Shown in pieces: positions 8,300 to 16,082 of a stretch of DNA of 64,000 nt. The DNA comes from Mobilicoccus pelagius NBRC 104925 (GTDB lineage Bacteria > Actinomycetota > Actinomycetes > Actinomycetales > Dermatophilaceae): positions 1 to 64,000 of the forward strand of contig NZ_BAFE01000020.1 in assembly GCF_000247995.1 (NCBI RefSeq), written 5' to 3'. Position numbers and translations under genes: made by a program. A model generated the notes under the pieces. The model was not told the DNA's origin. It saw only the letters and a list, made by a program, of their open reading frames with translations, and did no database searches. The number at the start of each line of letters is the position of its first letter. Positions within the stretch are counted from its first letter, which is position 1.

Positions 8300-8828
8300 G
8301 CGGCCCCGCCGCCGATGCTCCTCACCACTCTCGGCACGGATCGTCGGGGCGATCGGGGGTCGGTGCGGGGTCGGCCGCCACAGGTCCCACAGCTCACCGG
8401 CGTCGCTCTCCCGGGCACGCACGGCGGGGGAGTGGGCCACCGCCGTGCGGACCGGGCCCGGCAGCACGGCGACCGCGTGGCCGCGGGCGGTGGACCCGTC
8501 CCCTCGATCACCCCGTAGACGACGACCGCGTCGAGGCACACGCCGAGGAGGGCGCGACTCACGCCCCGGAGGCGGTAGATCGACAGTGCCGCGAGACACG
8601 CGAATCCGTAGCTCGCCCCGGTGTCCGCGACACGCATGAGCGACACCGGCGCGAGCAGGTACCGGAGACGAACGTCGCCGACGCACTCGCCACGGACCAC
8701 CGGGCGATCGCGTCGTGACGCATCCACCACTGCCGCACGACCCGCGTCGGCGACCGGCCGTTCGCCCCCGACAGCCCGGCGAGGAGCGCGAGGACGACCA
8801 CCAGCGGTGGCAGGAGCGTGAGGGCCAT
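8300..8828 (-). pseudogene. Broken membrane protein (possibly rhomboid-like)
   Basis: From ATG 8828 the reading is MALTLLPPLVVVLALLAG..., up to RHDAIARWSVASAS. A plausible continuation lies in another frame: LRYLLAPVSLMRVADTGASYG, then FACLAALSIYRLRGVSRALLG and a further hydrophobic helix. A third frame carries AVRARESDAGELWDLWRPTP. At least two frameshifts are therefore inferred. The DTGASYG segment recalls rhomboid-like membrane proteins of actinobacteria, but the match is weak. It abuts the DyP remnant, so the whole 7.76-8.83 kb stretch appears to be decaying together. Confidence 0.5.
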
Positions 8829-8851
8829 GGCGTGGGGCCGGGGGAGTGCGA

Positions 8852-9661
8852 TCAGGAGGCCAGGAATCCCCGCAGGACCGCGGTGAACTCCTCCGGTTTC
8901 TGCGAATGCACCCAGTGTCCGCTGCCCTTGACGACGACCTTGCGCGTGCGGGGGAACAGCCGCCGCATGACCGGCTCCGAGTCCTCCGTGACGTATCCGG
9001 ACTCCGAACCCGCCACCCACAGGACCGGACCGTCGAACTCGCCCTCGTCGTGCGGGATGTCACCGACGACCGCGTCGATGTCGCGGTGGAGCATCGTGAG
9101 GTTGGGCTCCCACGCGAAGTGGTCGCCCTCGCGGCGGAGGTTCTGGAGGAGGAACCCGCGCAGGCCCGCCTCCGGCACCTCCTCGGCCATCTGTCGGTCG
9201 AGTTCCTGGCGCGTCGTCGCGTGCTCGACGTCGAGCGACAGCATCGCGTCCATGAGGTGCTCGAACTCCGACGTCGCCGCCGAACTCGTCGGGGCGATGT
9301 CGACGACGACGAGGTGGTCGACGAGCTCGGGCGCCATGAGCGCTGCGGTCATGACGATCTTGCCGCCCATCGAGTGCCCGACGAGGTGCACCGGCCCCTC
9401 GGACGCCGGACCGGATCGCAGATGGTCGACGACCATCCCGGCGGCCGTTTCGTAGTCGAACCGGTCGGTCCAGGGGGAGGCGCCGTGATTCGGCATGTCG
9501 AGCAGGACGCTGCGGTAGTGCGGCGTGAGCGCCGACGCGATCGAACCGAAGTTGCGGCCGCGACCGAACAACCCGTGACAGAAGACGACGGTCGGGCCGG
9601 AGTCGCCGACGACCGTCTCGGCGAGCGTCGTCCCTGCGGAGCGTTCCCTCGATGCGTTCAC
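8852..9661 (-). CDS. Alpha/beta hydrolase, YbfF/ABHD11-like
   Basis: This 269-residue protein has the oxyanion HGLFGRGRNFG loop, the nucleophile elbow GHSMGG, an acid region and the catalytic His in KGSGHWVHSQKP. The order and spacing fit the YbfF/ABHD11 esterase branch. The natural substrate is unknown. No ribosome-binding site precedes the only reasonable start, GTG 9661, but a TACCCT -10 box lies 6 bases upstream, so a leaderless transcript is likely. The intergenic stretch 9662-9855 has short GGGTGTCGCACGTC repeats near 9750-9780. Confidence 0.88.
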   Translation of the reverse strand: MNASRERSAGTTLAETVVGDSGPTVVFCHGLFGRGRNFGSIASALTPHYRSVLLDMPNHGASPWTDRFDYETAAGMVVDHLRSGPASEGPVHLVGHSMGGKIVMTAALMAPELVDHLVVVDIAPTSSAATSEFEHLMDAMLSLDVEHATTRQELDRQMAEEVPEAGLRGFLLQNLRREGDHFAWEPNLTMLHRDIDAVVGDIPHDEGEFDGPVLWVAGSESGYVTEDSEPVMRRLFPRTRKVVVKGSGHWVHSQKPEEFTAVLRGFLAS

Positions 9662-9667
9662 GTCCCG

Positions 9668-9673
9668 AGGGTA
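9668..9673 (-). promoter_or_regulatory. Probable -10 box for a leaderless hydrolase mRNA
   Basis: TACCCT reads toward the GTG at 9661 with 6 bases between. No Shine-Dalgarno sequence is present. Confidence 0.5.
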
Positions 9674-9855
9674 TCCGGCTCGGGGAACGGCACCGGACCC
9701 GTCGCGACGGTGGCCGGTCCACCGAGAAGGGGTCGACGGCCCCGAGAGGGGTGTCGCACGTCGAGGGGTGTCGCACGTCCGAGAGGGGTGATCCACCCAC
9801 CTCCCATGCGCGCCGATAATCGACATTATGTCAATGCAACCTTCGGAGACCGTCC

Positions 9856-9874
9856 TGTACAGCAGAAGGTCCGA
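9856..9874. repeat. Resolvase-flanking repeat, downstream copy
   Basis: TGTACAGCAGAAGGTCCGA lies 9 bases beyond the resolvase stop. It resembles the two copies upstream of the gene (10564-10579 and 10585-10602) and has the same orientation. An A/T-rich patch with ATAAT/ATTAT arms sits just outside it, near 9817-9830, as often seen at resolvase crossover sites. Confidence 0.5.
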
Positions 9875-9882
9875 TCCCCCGG

Positions 9883-10518
9883 TCACGCCGGGGCGTACAT
9901 CTTGATGACGGCGCTCACCGTCGACGCGTGCCACTTGGCGCCACCCTGGGCCGTCGGGACACCCTCGGCGTTGAGCTGTTCGGCGATCGCCCGCAGCGAC
10001 TTCTTCTCGGCACGCTGGCGATGGATGCGTGCGACGACGGCCTGGTCGACGTTGCGACGCCGGCCGAGCGTGCCGCCCTGAGACTTCTTGTGCGCAAGGG
10101 CTTCTCGCGTGCGCTGACCGATGAGGTCACGCTCGTACTGGGCGGCACAGGCGAGGATGTTCGTCGTGAACCGGCCCGCGGGATCGGTCGTGTCGATGCC
10201 CGGGGACAGCATGACGACCTCCCAGCCGCTCTCCTGCGCCCGGGCGAGGATGCGGGCCAGCCCGGAGACGGACCGGGTCATCCGGTCGAGCCTGGCGACC
10301 ATGAGGCAGCGCGCCTCACCGGCATCGAGGCCGGCCAGAGCCCTACGAAGCCCCGGCCGGTCGTGCGAGGATCCGGAGATTCCCTCGTCGGCGACGATGT
10401 CGATGTCCCAGCCGCGACGGCGCGCCTCGGCCTCGAGGGCGGCGCGCTGGGCGTCGAGACTGATGCCGTTGACCGCCTGGTCGGTCGTGGACACGCGGAT
10501 GTAGCCGATGCAACGCAT
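9883..10518 (-). CDS. Serine recombinase (resolvase/invertase family)
   Basis: This 211-residue small serine recombinase begins MRCIGYIRVSTTDQAVNG, with the catalytic Ser in the YIRVST motif near residue 10. LMVARLDRMTRS carries the conserved active-site arginine region, and the C-terminal helix-turn-helix reads KSLRAIAEQLNAEGVPT. The family cuts and rejoins DNA at paired sites through a phosphoserine link. ATG 10518 has GGGAGA 7 bases upstream. No transposase or other mobility gene is nearby. Three similar repeats flank it, two upstream and one downstream, so it may be a solitary mobile unit or a dimer-resolution or inversion system. Confidence 0.92.
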   Translation of the reverse strand: MRCIGYIRVSTTDQAVNGISLDAQRAALEAEARRRGWDIDIVADEGISGSSHDRPGLRRALAGLDAGEARCLMVARLDRMTRSVSGLARILARAQESGWEVVMLSPGIDTTDPAGRFTTNILACAAQYERDLIGQRTREALAHKKSQGGTLGRRRNVDQAVVARIHRQRAEKKSLRAIAEQLNAEGVPTAQGGAKWHASTVSAVIKMYAPA

Positions 10519-10563
10519 GGGATCTCCCGTTCAGGAGTGGATGACGAACCTCTCCCCCGCACC

Positions 10564-10602
10564 GTACAACAAACGGTCGTCTCTTGTACAACAACGGTCC
10601 GA
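10564..10602. repeat. Paired resolvase-site-like repeats upstream of the gene
   Basis: GTACAACAAACGGTCG (10564-10579) and TGTACAACAACGGTCCGA (10585-10602) are near-identical direct repeats spaced about 22 bases, roughly two helix turns. They lie 46-84 bases upstream of the resolvase ATG, a typical place for res subsites that double as an autoregulatory operator. A third copy is at 9856. Confidence 0.55.
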
Positions 10603-10616
10603 GGCGTACGCCAACC

Positions 10617-10796
10617 TCAGGGACTACGACGAGCCATGGCACGCAACGCGGCTGCCGACCCGGCGAGGTACGCGCGTTCCGAGGAGGTGGCGGTGATCTC
10701 CCCCGCATCGACGGCGCGGACGACCTCCTCGAGCAGCGTCGCGGCATGCGCAGCGTCGGCGGCGACGCCACCACTCCCCTGCTCCTCCTCGGTCAC
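10617..10796 (-). CDS. Small helical protein, 59 aa
   Basis: This short frame from GTG 10796 to TGA 10617 reads VTEEEQGSGGVAADAAHAAT, LLEEVVRAVDAGEIT and ATSSERAYLAGSAAALRAMA. It is predicted to be mostly helical, with the third-position GC preference of real genes. Small actinobacterial proteins ending in RAYLAGxAAAL are familiar but unnamed, and I assign no function. The ribosome site is weak (an AGG). It lies between the Nudix gene and the resolvase repeats. Confidence 0.5.
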   Translation of the reverse strand: MTEEEQGSGGVAADAAHAATLLEEVVRAVDAGEITATSSERAYLAGSAAALRAMARRSP

Positions 10797-10960
10797 GTCA
10801 TCAGCCTAGCCGCGGGTGACGCCCCGAGCGGGTCACCGAGACCGACGACGTCGGCGCGGCGCCGGAAGACCGGGGCCACTCCCCCGCCGCGTCGTCTCGC
10901 CACCCCGCTCGGAACCACCTCGCCTCCGTCACCTCACGGTGGCCGGTCGCGTACGCCGGA

Positions 10961-11866
10961 TCACGCCCGGTCGGCGACGAGTCGACGCAGCTCGGAGATC
11001 CACACCTCGAGCCGCGGCTGCCACGGGGCGGCGAACTCCCCTGCGGTCCACATGCGTTCGACCTCGTCCAGGTCGACCCAGCGGGTCGTCGCAACCTCGA
11101 CCGGGTCGATGGAGACGGCCGCGTCGGTGGGCACCCCGACGGCGTAGAAGTCGAACAGGGCGTGCGCCTCGGTCAGGCGCCCCACCGGCACGAGGTCGTC
11201 CTCGGCCACGGCGAGACCGACCTCCTCGACGAGTTCCCGCGCCGCGGCCTGTCGGCTCGTCTCGCCAAGCAGCGCGCTGCCGGCGGCGAACTCCCACTCG
11301 AGGGGCCAGTCCTTCGTCGCGGATCGTTGCGAGACGAGCACCCGACCGTCGGAGCCGATAGGGCAGATGCCCACGACGAGGTGGAAGGCCCCCTCGGGCC
11401 AGGCGGTGCCGCCGCGGAGGAACCGGTCGCCGGTGACCCGTCCGTCGGCGTCGCGCACGTCCCACCATTCCTCGCCGCTCGTCGACTGCACGCCGTGCGT
11501 GCGGACGGCGGCGACGAGGTCGCGCGGGCGCTGCCCGGTGAGGACCTCGGCCACCGCATCGACGGGGATCGGTCCGCCGTACACGTGGGGGAAGCGCTCG
11601 GAGGCCGGGTCGTTCGGGTCGCCGGGTTCGAGCCGCACGACGTGGCCGCTGCGCGCGAGACGGTCCTCGTCGAGGGCGAGGACGCAGAGATCCTCGGCGA
11701 CGTCGGCGTAGAACCGCGAGATCACCCCGGCCAACTGCTCCGCGTCGAGGCACGCGTGGAGGAAGCCGATCTCGGCGACGGTCGCATCGCGCGTCGACAT
11801 GCCGTACTCCCCCGACGCGCGGGCGTCGTCCCACTGCTCGTCGAAGGCGAGGTGATAGATCGTCAT
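10961..11866 (-). CDS. DUF952-Nudix hydrolase fusion
   Basis: This 301-residue two-domain protein starts at ATG 11866. Residues 1 to about 110 (MTIYHLAFDEQWDDARASGE, then DATVAEIGFLHACLDAEQL and a LEPGDPN segment) are a DUF952 domain, a small fold of unknown role. Residues from about 150 on are a Nudix domain, with the box G-SALLG-E-7 residues-RELVEEVGL, preceded by LVSQRSATKDWPLEWEF, which looks like a house-cleaning or isopentenyl-diphosphate-isomerase-like Nudix. Nudix enzymes hydrolyse nucleoside diphosphates linked to another group. The substrate is unknown. The two domains lie in one frame with no sign of error. Confidence 0.85.
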   Translation of the reverse strand: MTIYHLAFDEQWDDARASGEYGMSTRDATVAEIGFLHACLDAEQLAGVISRFYADVAEDLCVLALDEDRLARSGHVVRLEPGDPNDPASERFPHVYGGPIPVDAVAEVLTGQRPRDLVAAVRTHGVQSTSGEEWWDVRDADGRVTGDRFLRGGTAWPEGAFHLVVGICPIGSDGRVLVSQRSATKDWPLEWEFAAGSALLGETSRQAAARELVEEVGLAVAEDDLVPVGRLTEAHALFDFYAVGVPTDAAVSIDPVEVATTRWVDLDEVERMWTAGEFAAPWQPRLEVWISELRRLVADRA

Positions 11867-12078
11867 GGCCCCATCATCGCGGCCCCCTCCCCACCGATGG
11901 TCGGGCGCCCCTCGACCGCGACGGCGTCGCGGGACCACGCGGCCGTCCTCCGGGGTGCTCCAGAAGGGTCGTCGATCGTCCCTGCGCCACCGGAGGACGC
12001 CTCGGGCGTCGGACCGCGCGATCGCGTACCGGCCCCCTCGGCGCCCGGGATCCGTTCCCGCCGTCGGACACGCTCCGC

Positions 12079-12429
12079 TCAGGAGACGGCGAGGAGCACC
12101 TGGAGCGTCGTCGTGGCGAGGATCGCGTCGACGTCCTCTCGCGGCGTCGACGCGGGCGCGAGCAGACGGACGGGGATCTCGACGTCCGCGGCGCTGGCGA
12201 GGTGGTGGAGCATCCGACGCTCACCTGCGACGACGAGATCAGCACTGGAAATCTGCTCGGCAACAGGGGCGTTCGCGACGACGGCGACCCCGGTGGTCAC
12301 GAGGTCGGGTGCGACCGTCCGCAGATCGGGCCGCGGTTCGGGGAGGTCGCCCACCGCCACGGACGCACCGAGGGGCAGTCGCGCGAGGTCGTCGGTGAGG
12401 GGCACGTACCCCGCGATGTCGTCGGCCAT
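12079..12429 (-). CDS. Hypothetical protein, 116 aa
   Basis: ATG 12429 is preceded by a strong GGAAGGTGGG. The product starts MADDIAGYVPLTDDLARLP and contains LVTTGVAVVANAPVAEQISS plus a DLVVAGERRMLHHLASAADV segment, suggesting an alternating beta/alpha fold. I do not recognise the family. It is divergent from the sdh operon, about 220 bases away, and stands alone between that operon and the Nudix gene. The stretch 11867-12078 holds no gene I can support. Confidence 0.65.
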   Translation of the reverse strand: MADDIAGYVPLTDDLARLPLGASVAVGDLPEPRPDLRTVAPDLVTTGVAVVANAPVAEQISSADLVVAGERRMLHHLASAADVEIPVRLLAPASTPREDVDAILATTTLQVLLAVS

Positions 12430-12648
12430 GGGCCCACCTTCCGTCGTGCGCACCGCGTGTCGGGGACGCCCATCATGCCCGAGGCGGACGGCGCCCTTGC
12501 CGACCCGTATCCGTTCGCCTCCCAAGACCGTTCGTCTCGCGGGCCGACGCATCCGGGGAGGAACCGCCCATGTGCCGACGGGAATGGTCGGACCACGCTA
12601 GCGTCGACGGTGATCTCATCGTTCGCTGCAGCGTCGGGAGGGATGGCC

Positions 12649-13344
12649 ATGACCGGACGACCGCGTACCGGGGTGCCGCTGTGGGTCCTCAAGCTCACCA
12701 TGTCCGTGACGGGGATCGTGTGGGCGGGGTTCGCCCTCGTCCATCTGATCGGCAACCTCAAGGTCTATGGCGGTGCGCAGGGATTCGACTCCTACGCCCA
12801 CTGGCTGCGCGTCGTCGGCTATCCGCCCGTCCCCCACGAGGGGGTGCTGTGGTCGCTGCGCGTCCTCCTCGTCGTCGCGCTCGTCGCCCACGTCGCCGCC
12901 GCCCTCGCCCTCGCCGTGCGGGCACGGCGTGCACGGGGCGGGGTACGGGCGAGACACACGACCGGACGCTCCCGGGCCGCCGGGGCGATGCTCCCCACCG
13001 GTCTGCTCCTGCTCGTCTTCCTCGGCCTCCACGTCCTCGACCTCACCCTCGGGGTCGCGCCGGCCGCGTCACCGCAGTTCACGGGTGCGGGGTCGGCCGG
13101 GTCGCCCTACGCGAACCTCGTCGCGAGCTTCACGCGGCCGGTCACCGCGACGTTCTACGTCCTCGCGATGCTCGCCCTCGCCGCGCACCTCTGGCACGGA
13201 ACCGTGCTCGCCGCCAACGACCTCGGCGTCACCGGCGCCCGCGCGCGTCGGGTGATGGTGTGGATCGCGGGCCTGCTCGCCGTCGCGGTCGTGCTCGGCA
13301 ACGCCGGCATCCCGTTGGCCGTCCAGATGGGAGTCCTCTCATGA
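12649..13344 (+). CDS. sdhC: Succinate dehydrogenase cytochrome b subunit
   Basis: This 231-residue membrane subunit has five hydrophobic helices and begins MTGRPRTGVPLWVLKLTMSV. FALVHLIGNLKVY, HVAAALALAVRARRA, FLGLHVLDLTLG and LAAHLWHGTVLA supply the candidate heme ligand histidines of the b558-type (Bacillus-like) family. It anchors SdhAB in the membrane and passes electrons to menaquinone. ATG 12649 is best placed, 6 bases after GGGAGGG (12636-12642); an ATG at 12643 is too close. The stop overlaps the sdhA start (ATGA), which indicates coupled translation. Confidence 0.92.
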   Translation: MTGRPRTGVPLWVLKLTMSVTGIVWAGFALVHLIGNLKVYGGAQGFDSYAHWLRVVGYPPVPHEGVLWSLRVLLVVALVAHVAAALALAVRARRARGGVRARHTTGRSRAAGAMLPTGLLLLVFLGLHVLDLTLGVAPAASPQFTGAGSAGSPYANLVASFTRPVTATFYVLAMLALAAHLWHGTVLAANDLGVTGARARRVMVWIAGLLAVAVVLGNAGIPLAVQMGVLS

Positions 13345-15302
13345 CCGTTCCCACCCCGCCCCGCATCGAGCACGCCCCCGACCCGCTCGACGGCCGCGTC
13401 CCGACCGGCGACCTGGCGACCGCGTGGGCCCGTCGCCGCGCCGAGTACCGCCTCGTCAGCCCCCTCAACCGGCGCCGCTTCACCGTCGTCGTCGTCGGAA
13501 CCGGCCTCGCCGGATCCGGCGCGGCCGCCTCCCTCGCCGAACTCGGTTACGATGTCGAGGCGTTCACGATCCACGACGCCGCCCGCCGCGCCCACAGCGT
13601 CGCCGCGCAGGGCGGCATCAACGCCGCCCGCGCCCGCAAGGTCGACGGCGACTCGATCCGGCGGTTCGTCGTCGACACCGTCAAGGGCGGCGACTTCCGC
13701 GGCCGTGAGGCCGACGCGTTCCGCCTCGCCGAGGAGTCCGTGCGCGTCATCGACCACATGAACGCCATCGGCGCGCCCTTCGCCCGCGAGTACGGCGGCA
13801 GCCTCGCCACCCGCTCGTTCGGCGGTGTGCAGGTGTCGCGCACCTACTACACGCGCGGACAGACGGGCCAGCAGCTCCAGATCGCCGGCGCCGCCGCCCT
13901 CCAACGGCAGGTCGACGCGGGCCGGGTCCGCCTCCACACGCGCCACGAGATGCTCGATCTCATCTGCGAGGACGGTCACGCCCGGGGCATCGTCACGCGC
14001 GACCTCGCCACCGGTGCCGTCGAGGCGTATCCGGCGCACGCCGTCGTCCTCGCCACCGGCGGCTACGGCTCGGTGTACTTCCACTCCACCCTCGCCGTGA
14101 ACAGCAACGCGAGCGCGGCGTGGCGTGCCCACCGTCACGGCGCCCTGCTCGCCTACCCGAGCTTCGTCCAGTTCCACCCGACGGCGCTGCCCGTGAGCAC
14201 TCCGTGGCAGGCCAAGACGATCCTCATGAGCGAGTCGCTCCGCAACGACGGCCGTATCTGGGTGCCCGCCCGCCCCGGCGACGACCGGCTGCCGGCCGAG
14301 ATCCCCGAGGAGGAGCGCGACTACTACCTGGAGCGGATGTACCCCGCGTTCGGCAACCTCTCCCCGCGCGACATCTCCTCCCGGGCCGCCACCGCCCGCA
14401 TCGGCGACGGTCACGGCGTCGGGCCGCTCGCGAACAGCGTCTACCTCGACTTCCGCGACGCGCTCGCCCGCGACGGCCGGGACGCCATCGCGTCCCGCTA
14501 CGGCAACCTCTTCACGATGTACCACCACGCCACCGGCGAGGACCCGTACGAGGTGCCGATGCGCATCGCCCCGGCCGCCCACTTCACGATGGGCGGGTTG
14601 TGGAGCGACTACGACCTCATGACGAGCATCCCGGGGCTCTTCGTCGCCGGCGAGTCCGGGTGGGGGTACCACGGCGCGAACCGTCTCGGCGCGAACTCGC
14701 TCCTGTCCGCCTGCGTCGACGGGTGGTTCACGATCCCGAACACCGTGCCGAACCACCTCGCGGGGATGCTCGGCACGCCCCTGCCGGGGCCGGACTCCCC
14801 CGCCGTGCAGGAGGCCCTCGCCCGCGTCGAGGCCCGCGTCGATCGCCTCCTCGGCGTCGGCGGCACCCAGGCGCCCGCGACGTTCCACCGGCGTCTCGGC
14901 GACATCCTCTACCGCGGCTGCGGCGTCGCCCGCACCCGCGACGGGCTCGCCCTCGCCGCCGAGGAGATCCGTTCCCTCCGTGAGGAGTTCTGGAAGGACG
15001 TCCGCGTCGACGGCACCGGCGACCGCCTCAACCAGACCCTCGAACAGGCGGGCCGCGTCGCCGACTTCCTCGAACTCGGGGAGCTCATGTGCGTCGACGC
15101 CTACGACCGGGAGGAGTCCTGCGGCGCCCACTTCCGCGTCGAGCACCAGGACGACGGCGAGGCTCGACGCGACGACGACCACTGGTCCTTCACCTCCGCG
15201 TGGGCGACGCACGGGGAGGGGCACGGAGACCTCCGCTTCACCCGGCACGCCGAGCCGCTCACGTTCGAGGCCGTGCCGCCCACGACGAGGAGCTACGCAT
15301 GA
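13341..15302 (+). CDS. sdhA: Succinate dehydrogenase flavoprotein subunit
   Basis: This 653-residue flavoprotein has the dinucleotide fold VVVVGTGLAGSGAAASLAEL at its N-terminus. RRAHSVAAQGGINAA holds the His normally linked covalently to FAD. Active-site segments QFHPTAL, SESLRNDG, SRAATARI and HFTMGGLWSD follow, and the C-terminus has RVEHQDDGEARRDDDHW. It oxidises succinate to fumarate in the TCA cycle. It starts in an ATGA overlap with sdhC and ends in a similar overlap with sdhB, so the three genes form one operon. No lesions are seen. Confidence 0.97.
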   Translation: MTVPTPPRIEHAPDPLDGRVPTGDLATAWARRRAEYRLVSPLNRRRFTVVVVGTGLAGSGAAASLAELGYDVEAFTIHDAARRAHSVAAQGGINAARARKVDGDSIRRFVVDTVKGGDFRGREADAFRLAEESVRVIDHMNAIGAPFAREYGGSLATRSFGGVQVSRTYYTRGQTGQQLQIAGAAALQRQVDAGRVRLHTRHEMLDLICEDGHARGIVTRDLATGAVEAYPAHAVVLATGGYGSVYFHSTLAVNSNASAAWRAHRHGALLAYPSFVQFHPTALPVSTPWQAKTILMSESLRNDGRIWVPARPGDDRLPAEIPEEERDYYLERMYPAFGNLSPRDISSRAATARIGDGHGVGPLANSVYLDFRDALARDGRDAIASRYGNLFTMYHHATGEDPYEVPMRIAPAAHFTMGGLWSDYDLMTSIPGLFVAGESGWGYHGANRLGANSLLSACVDGWFTIPNTVPNHLAGMLGTPLPGPDSPAVQEALARVEARVDRLLGVGGTQAPATFHRRLGDILYRGCGVARTRDGLALAAEEIRSLREEFWKDVRVDGTGDRLNQTLEQAGRVADFLELGELMCVDAYDREESCGAHFRVEHQDDGEARRDDDHWSFTSAWATHGEGHGDLRFTRHAEPLTFEAVPPTTRSYA

Positions 15303-16042
15303 AACTCACGCTGCGCATCCACCGCCAGGAGCGACCGGGCGACGCCCCCCGCGTGGAGGAGCACACCCTGGAGGACCTCGCCCCGTCGATGAGCCTCCTC
15401 GACATGCTCGACCTCCTCAACACGCGGCTCATCGAGTCCGGTGGCTCCCCCGTGAGCTTCGAGTCGGACTGCCGGGAGGGTATCTGCGGCGCGTGCGGCG
15501 TCACAGTCGACGGGCGACCCCACGGGCCGACCGCGAACACCCCGACGTGTCACCAACGCCTCTCGTCCTTTGCCGACGGCGACACGATCACGCTCGAACC
15601 GCTGAGGTCGGCCGCGTTCCCCGTCGTGCGGGACCTCGTCGTCGACCGCGCCGCCCTCGATCGGATCCTCACCGCCGGGGGACACGTCTCCGTCGACGCG
15701 GGCACGGCACCCGACGCCGACTCCCTCCCCGTGCCGTCGCAGACGGCGGAGGACGCCCTCGACATGGCGGCCTGCATCGGGTGCGGGGCGTGCGTCGCGG
15801 CCTGCCCCAACGGTGCGGCCCACCTCTACGCGGGCGCCAAGCTCGCCCACCTCTCGCTCCTGCCGCAGCCGCGGATCGAACGCACCGCGCGGTCGCGGGC
15901 CGTGAGCAGGCGGCTCGACGAGGACTTCGGCCCGTGCTCCCTGTACGGCGAGTGCGCCGAGGTGTGCCCGGCCGGCATCCCGCTCCGCGCCGTCGCGGCC
16001 GTGCCCCGCGAGCGCCTGCGCTCCGTGTTCACCCGTCGGTGA
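15299..16042 (+). CDS. sdhB: Succinate dehydrogenase iron-sulfur subunit
   Basis: This 247-residue protein carries the electron chain from FAD to the membrane subunit. It has the [2Fe-2S] motif CREGICGACGVTVDG, the [4Fe-4S] motif CIGCGACVAACP and the [3Fe-4S] set CSLYGECAEVCPAGIP. ATG 15299 overlaps the sdhA stop. The protein is slightly short compared with the longest actinobacterial homologs but complete. It is the last gene of the operon; the SDR gene follows after 40 bases, apparently with its own promoter. Confidence 0.96.
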   Translation: MKLTLRIHRQERPGDAPRVEEHTLEDLAPSMSLLDMLDLLNTRLIESGGSPVSFESDCREGICGACGVTVDGRPHGPTANTPTCHQRLSSFADGDTITLEPLRSAAFPVVRDLVVDRAALDRILTAGGHVSVDAGTAPDADSLPVPSQTAEDALDMAACIGCGACVAACPNGAAHLYAGAKLAHLSLLPQPRIERTARSRAVSRRLDEDFGPCSLYGECAEVCPAGIPLRAVAAVPRERLRSVFTRR

Positions 16043-16070
16043 GAAGGGTCGGGAGGCCACGCATGCTCGG

Positions 16071-16076
16071 TATCGT
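16071..16076 (+). promoter_or_regulatory. Probable -10 box for a leaderless SDR-like gene mRNA
   Basis: TATCGT is followed by 6 bases and then GTG 16083. No ribosome-binding site precedes the GTG. Confidence 0.5.
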
Positions 16077-16082
16077 GGCGGG

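Noticed and set aside
9856-10602. Prophage or integrative element
   Set aside because: Only a resolvase is present, with no phage, conjugation or transposase genes and no tRNA-linked attachment site.
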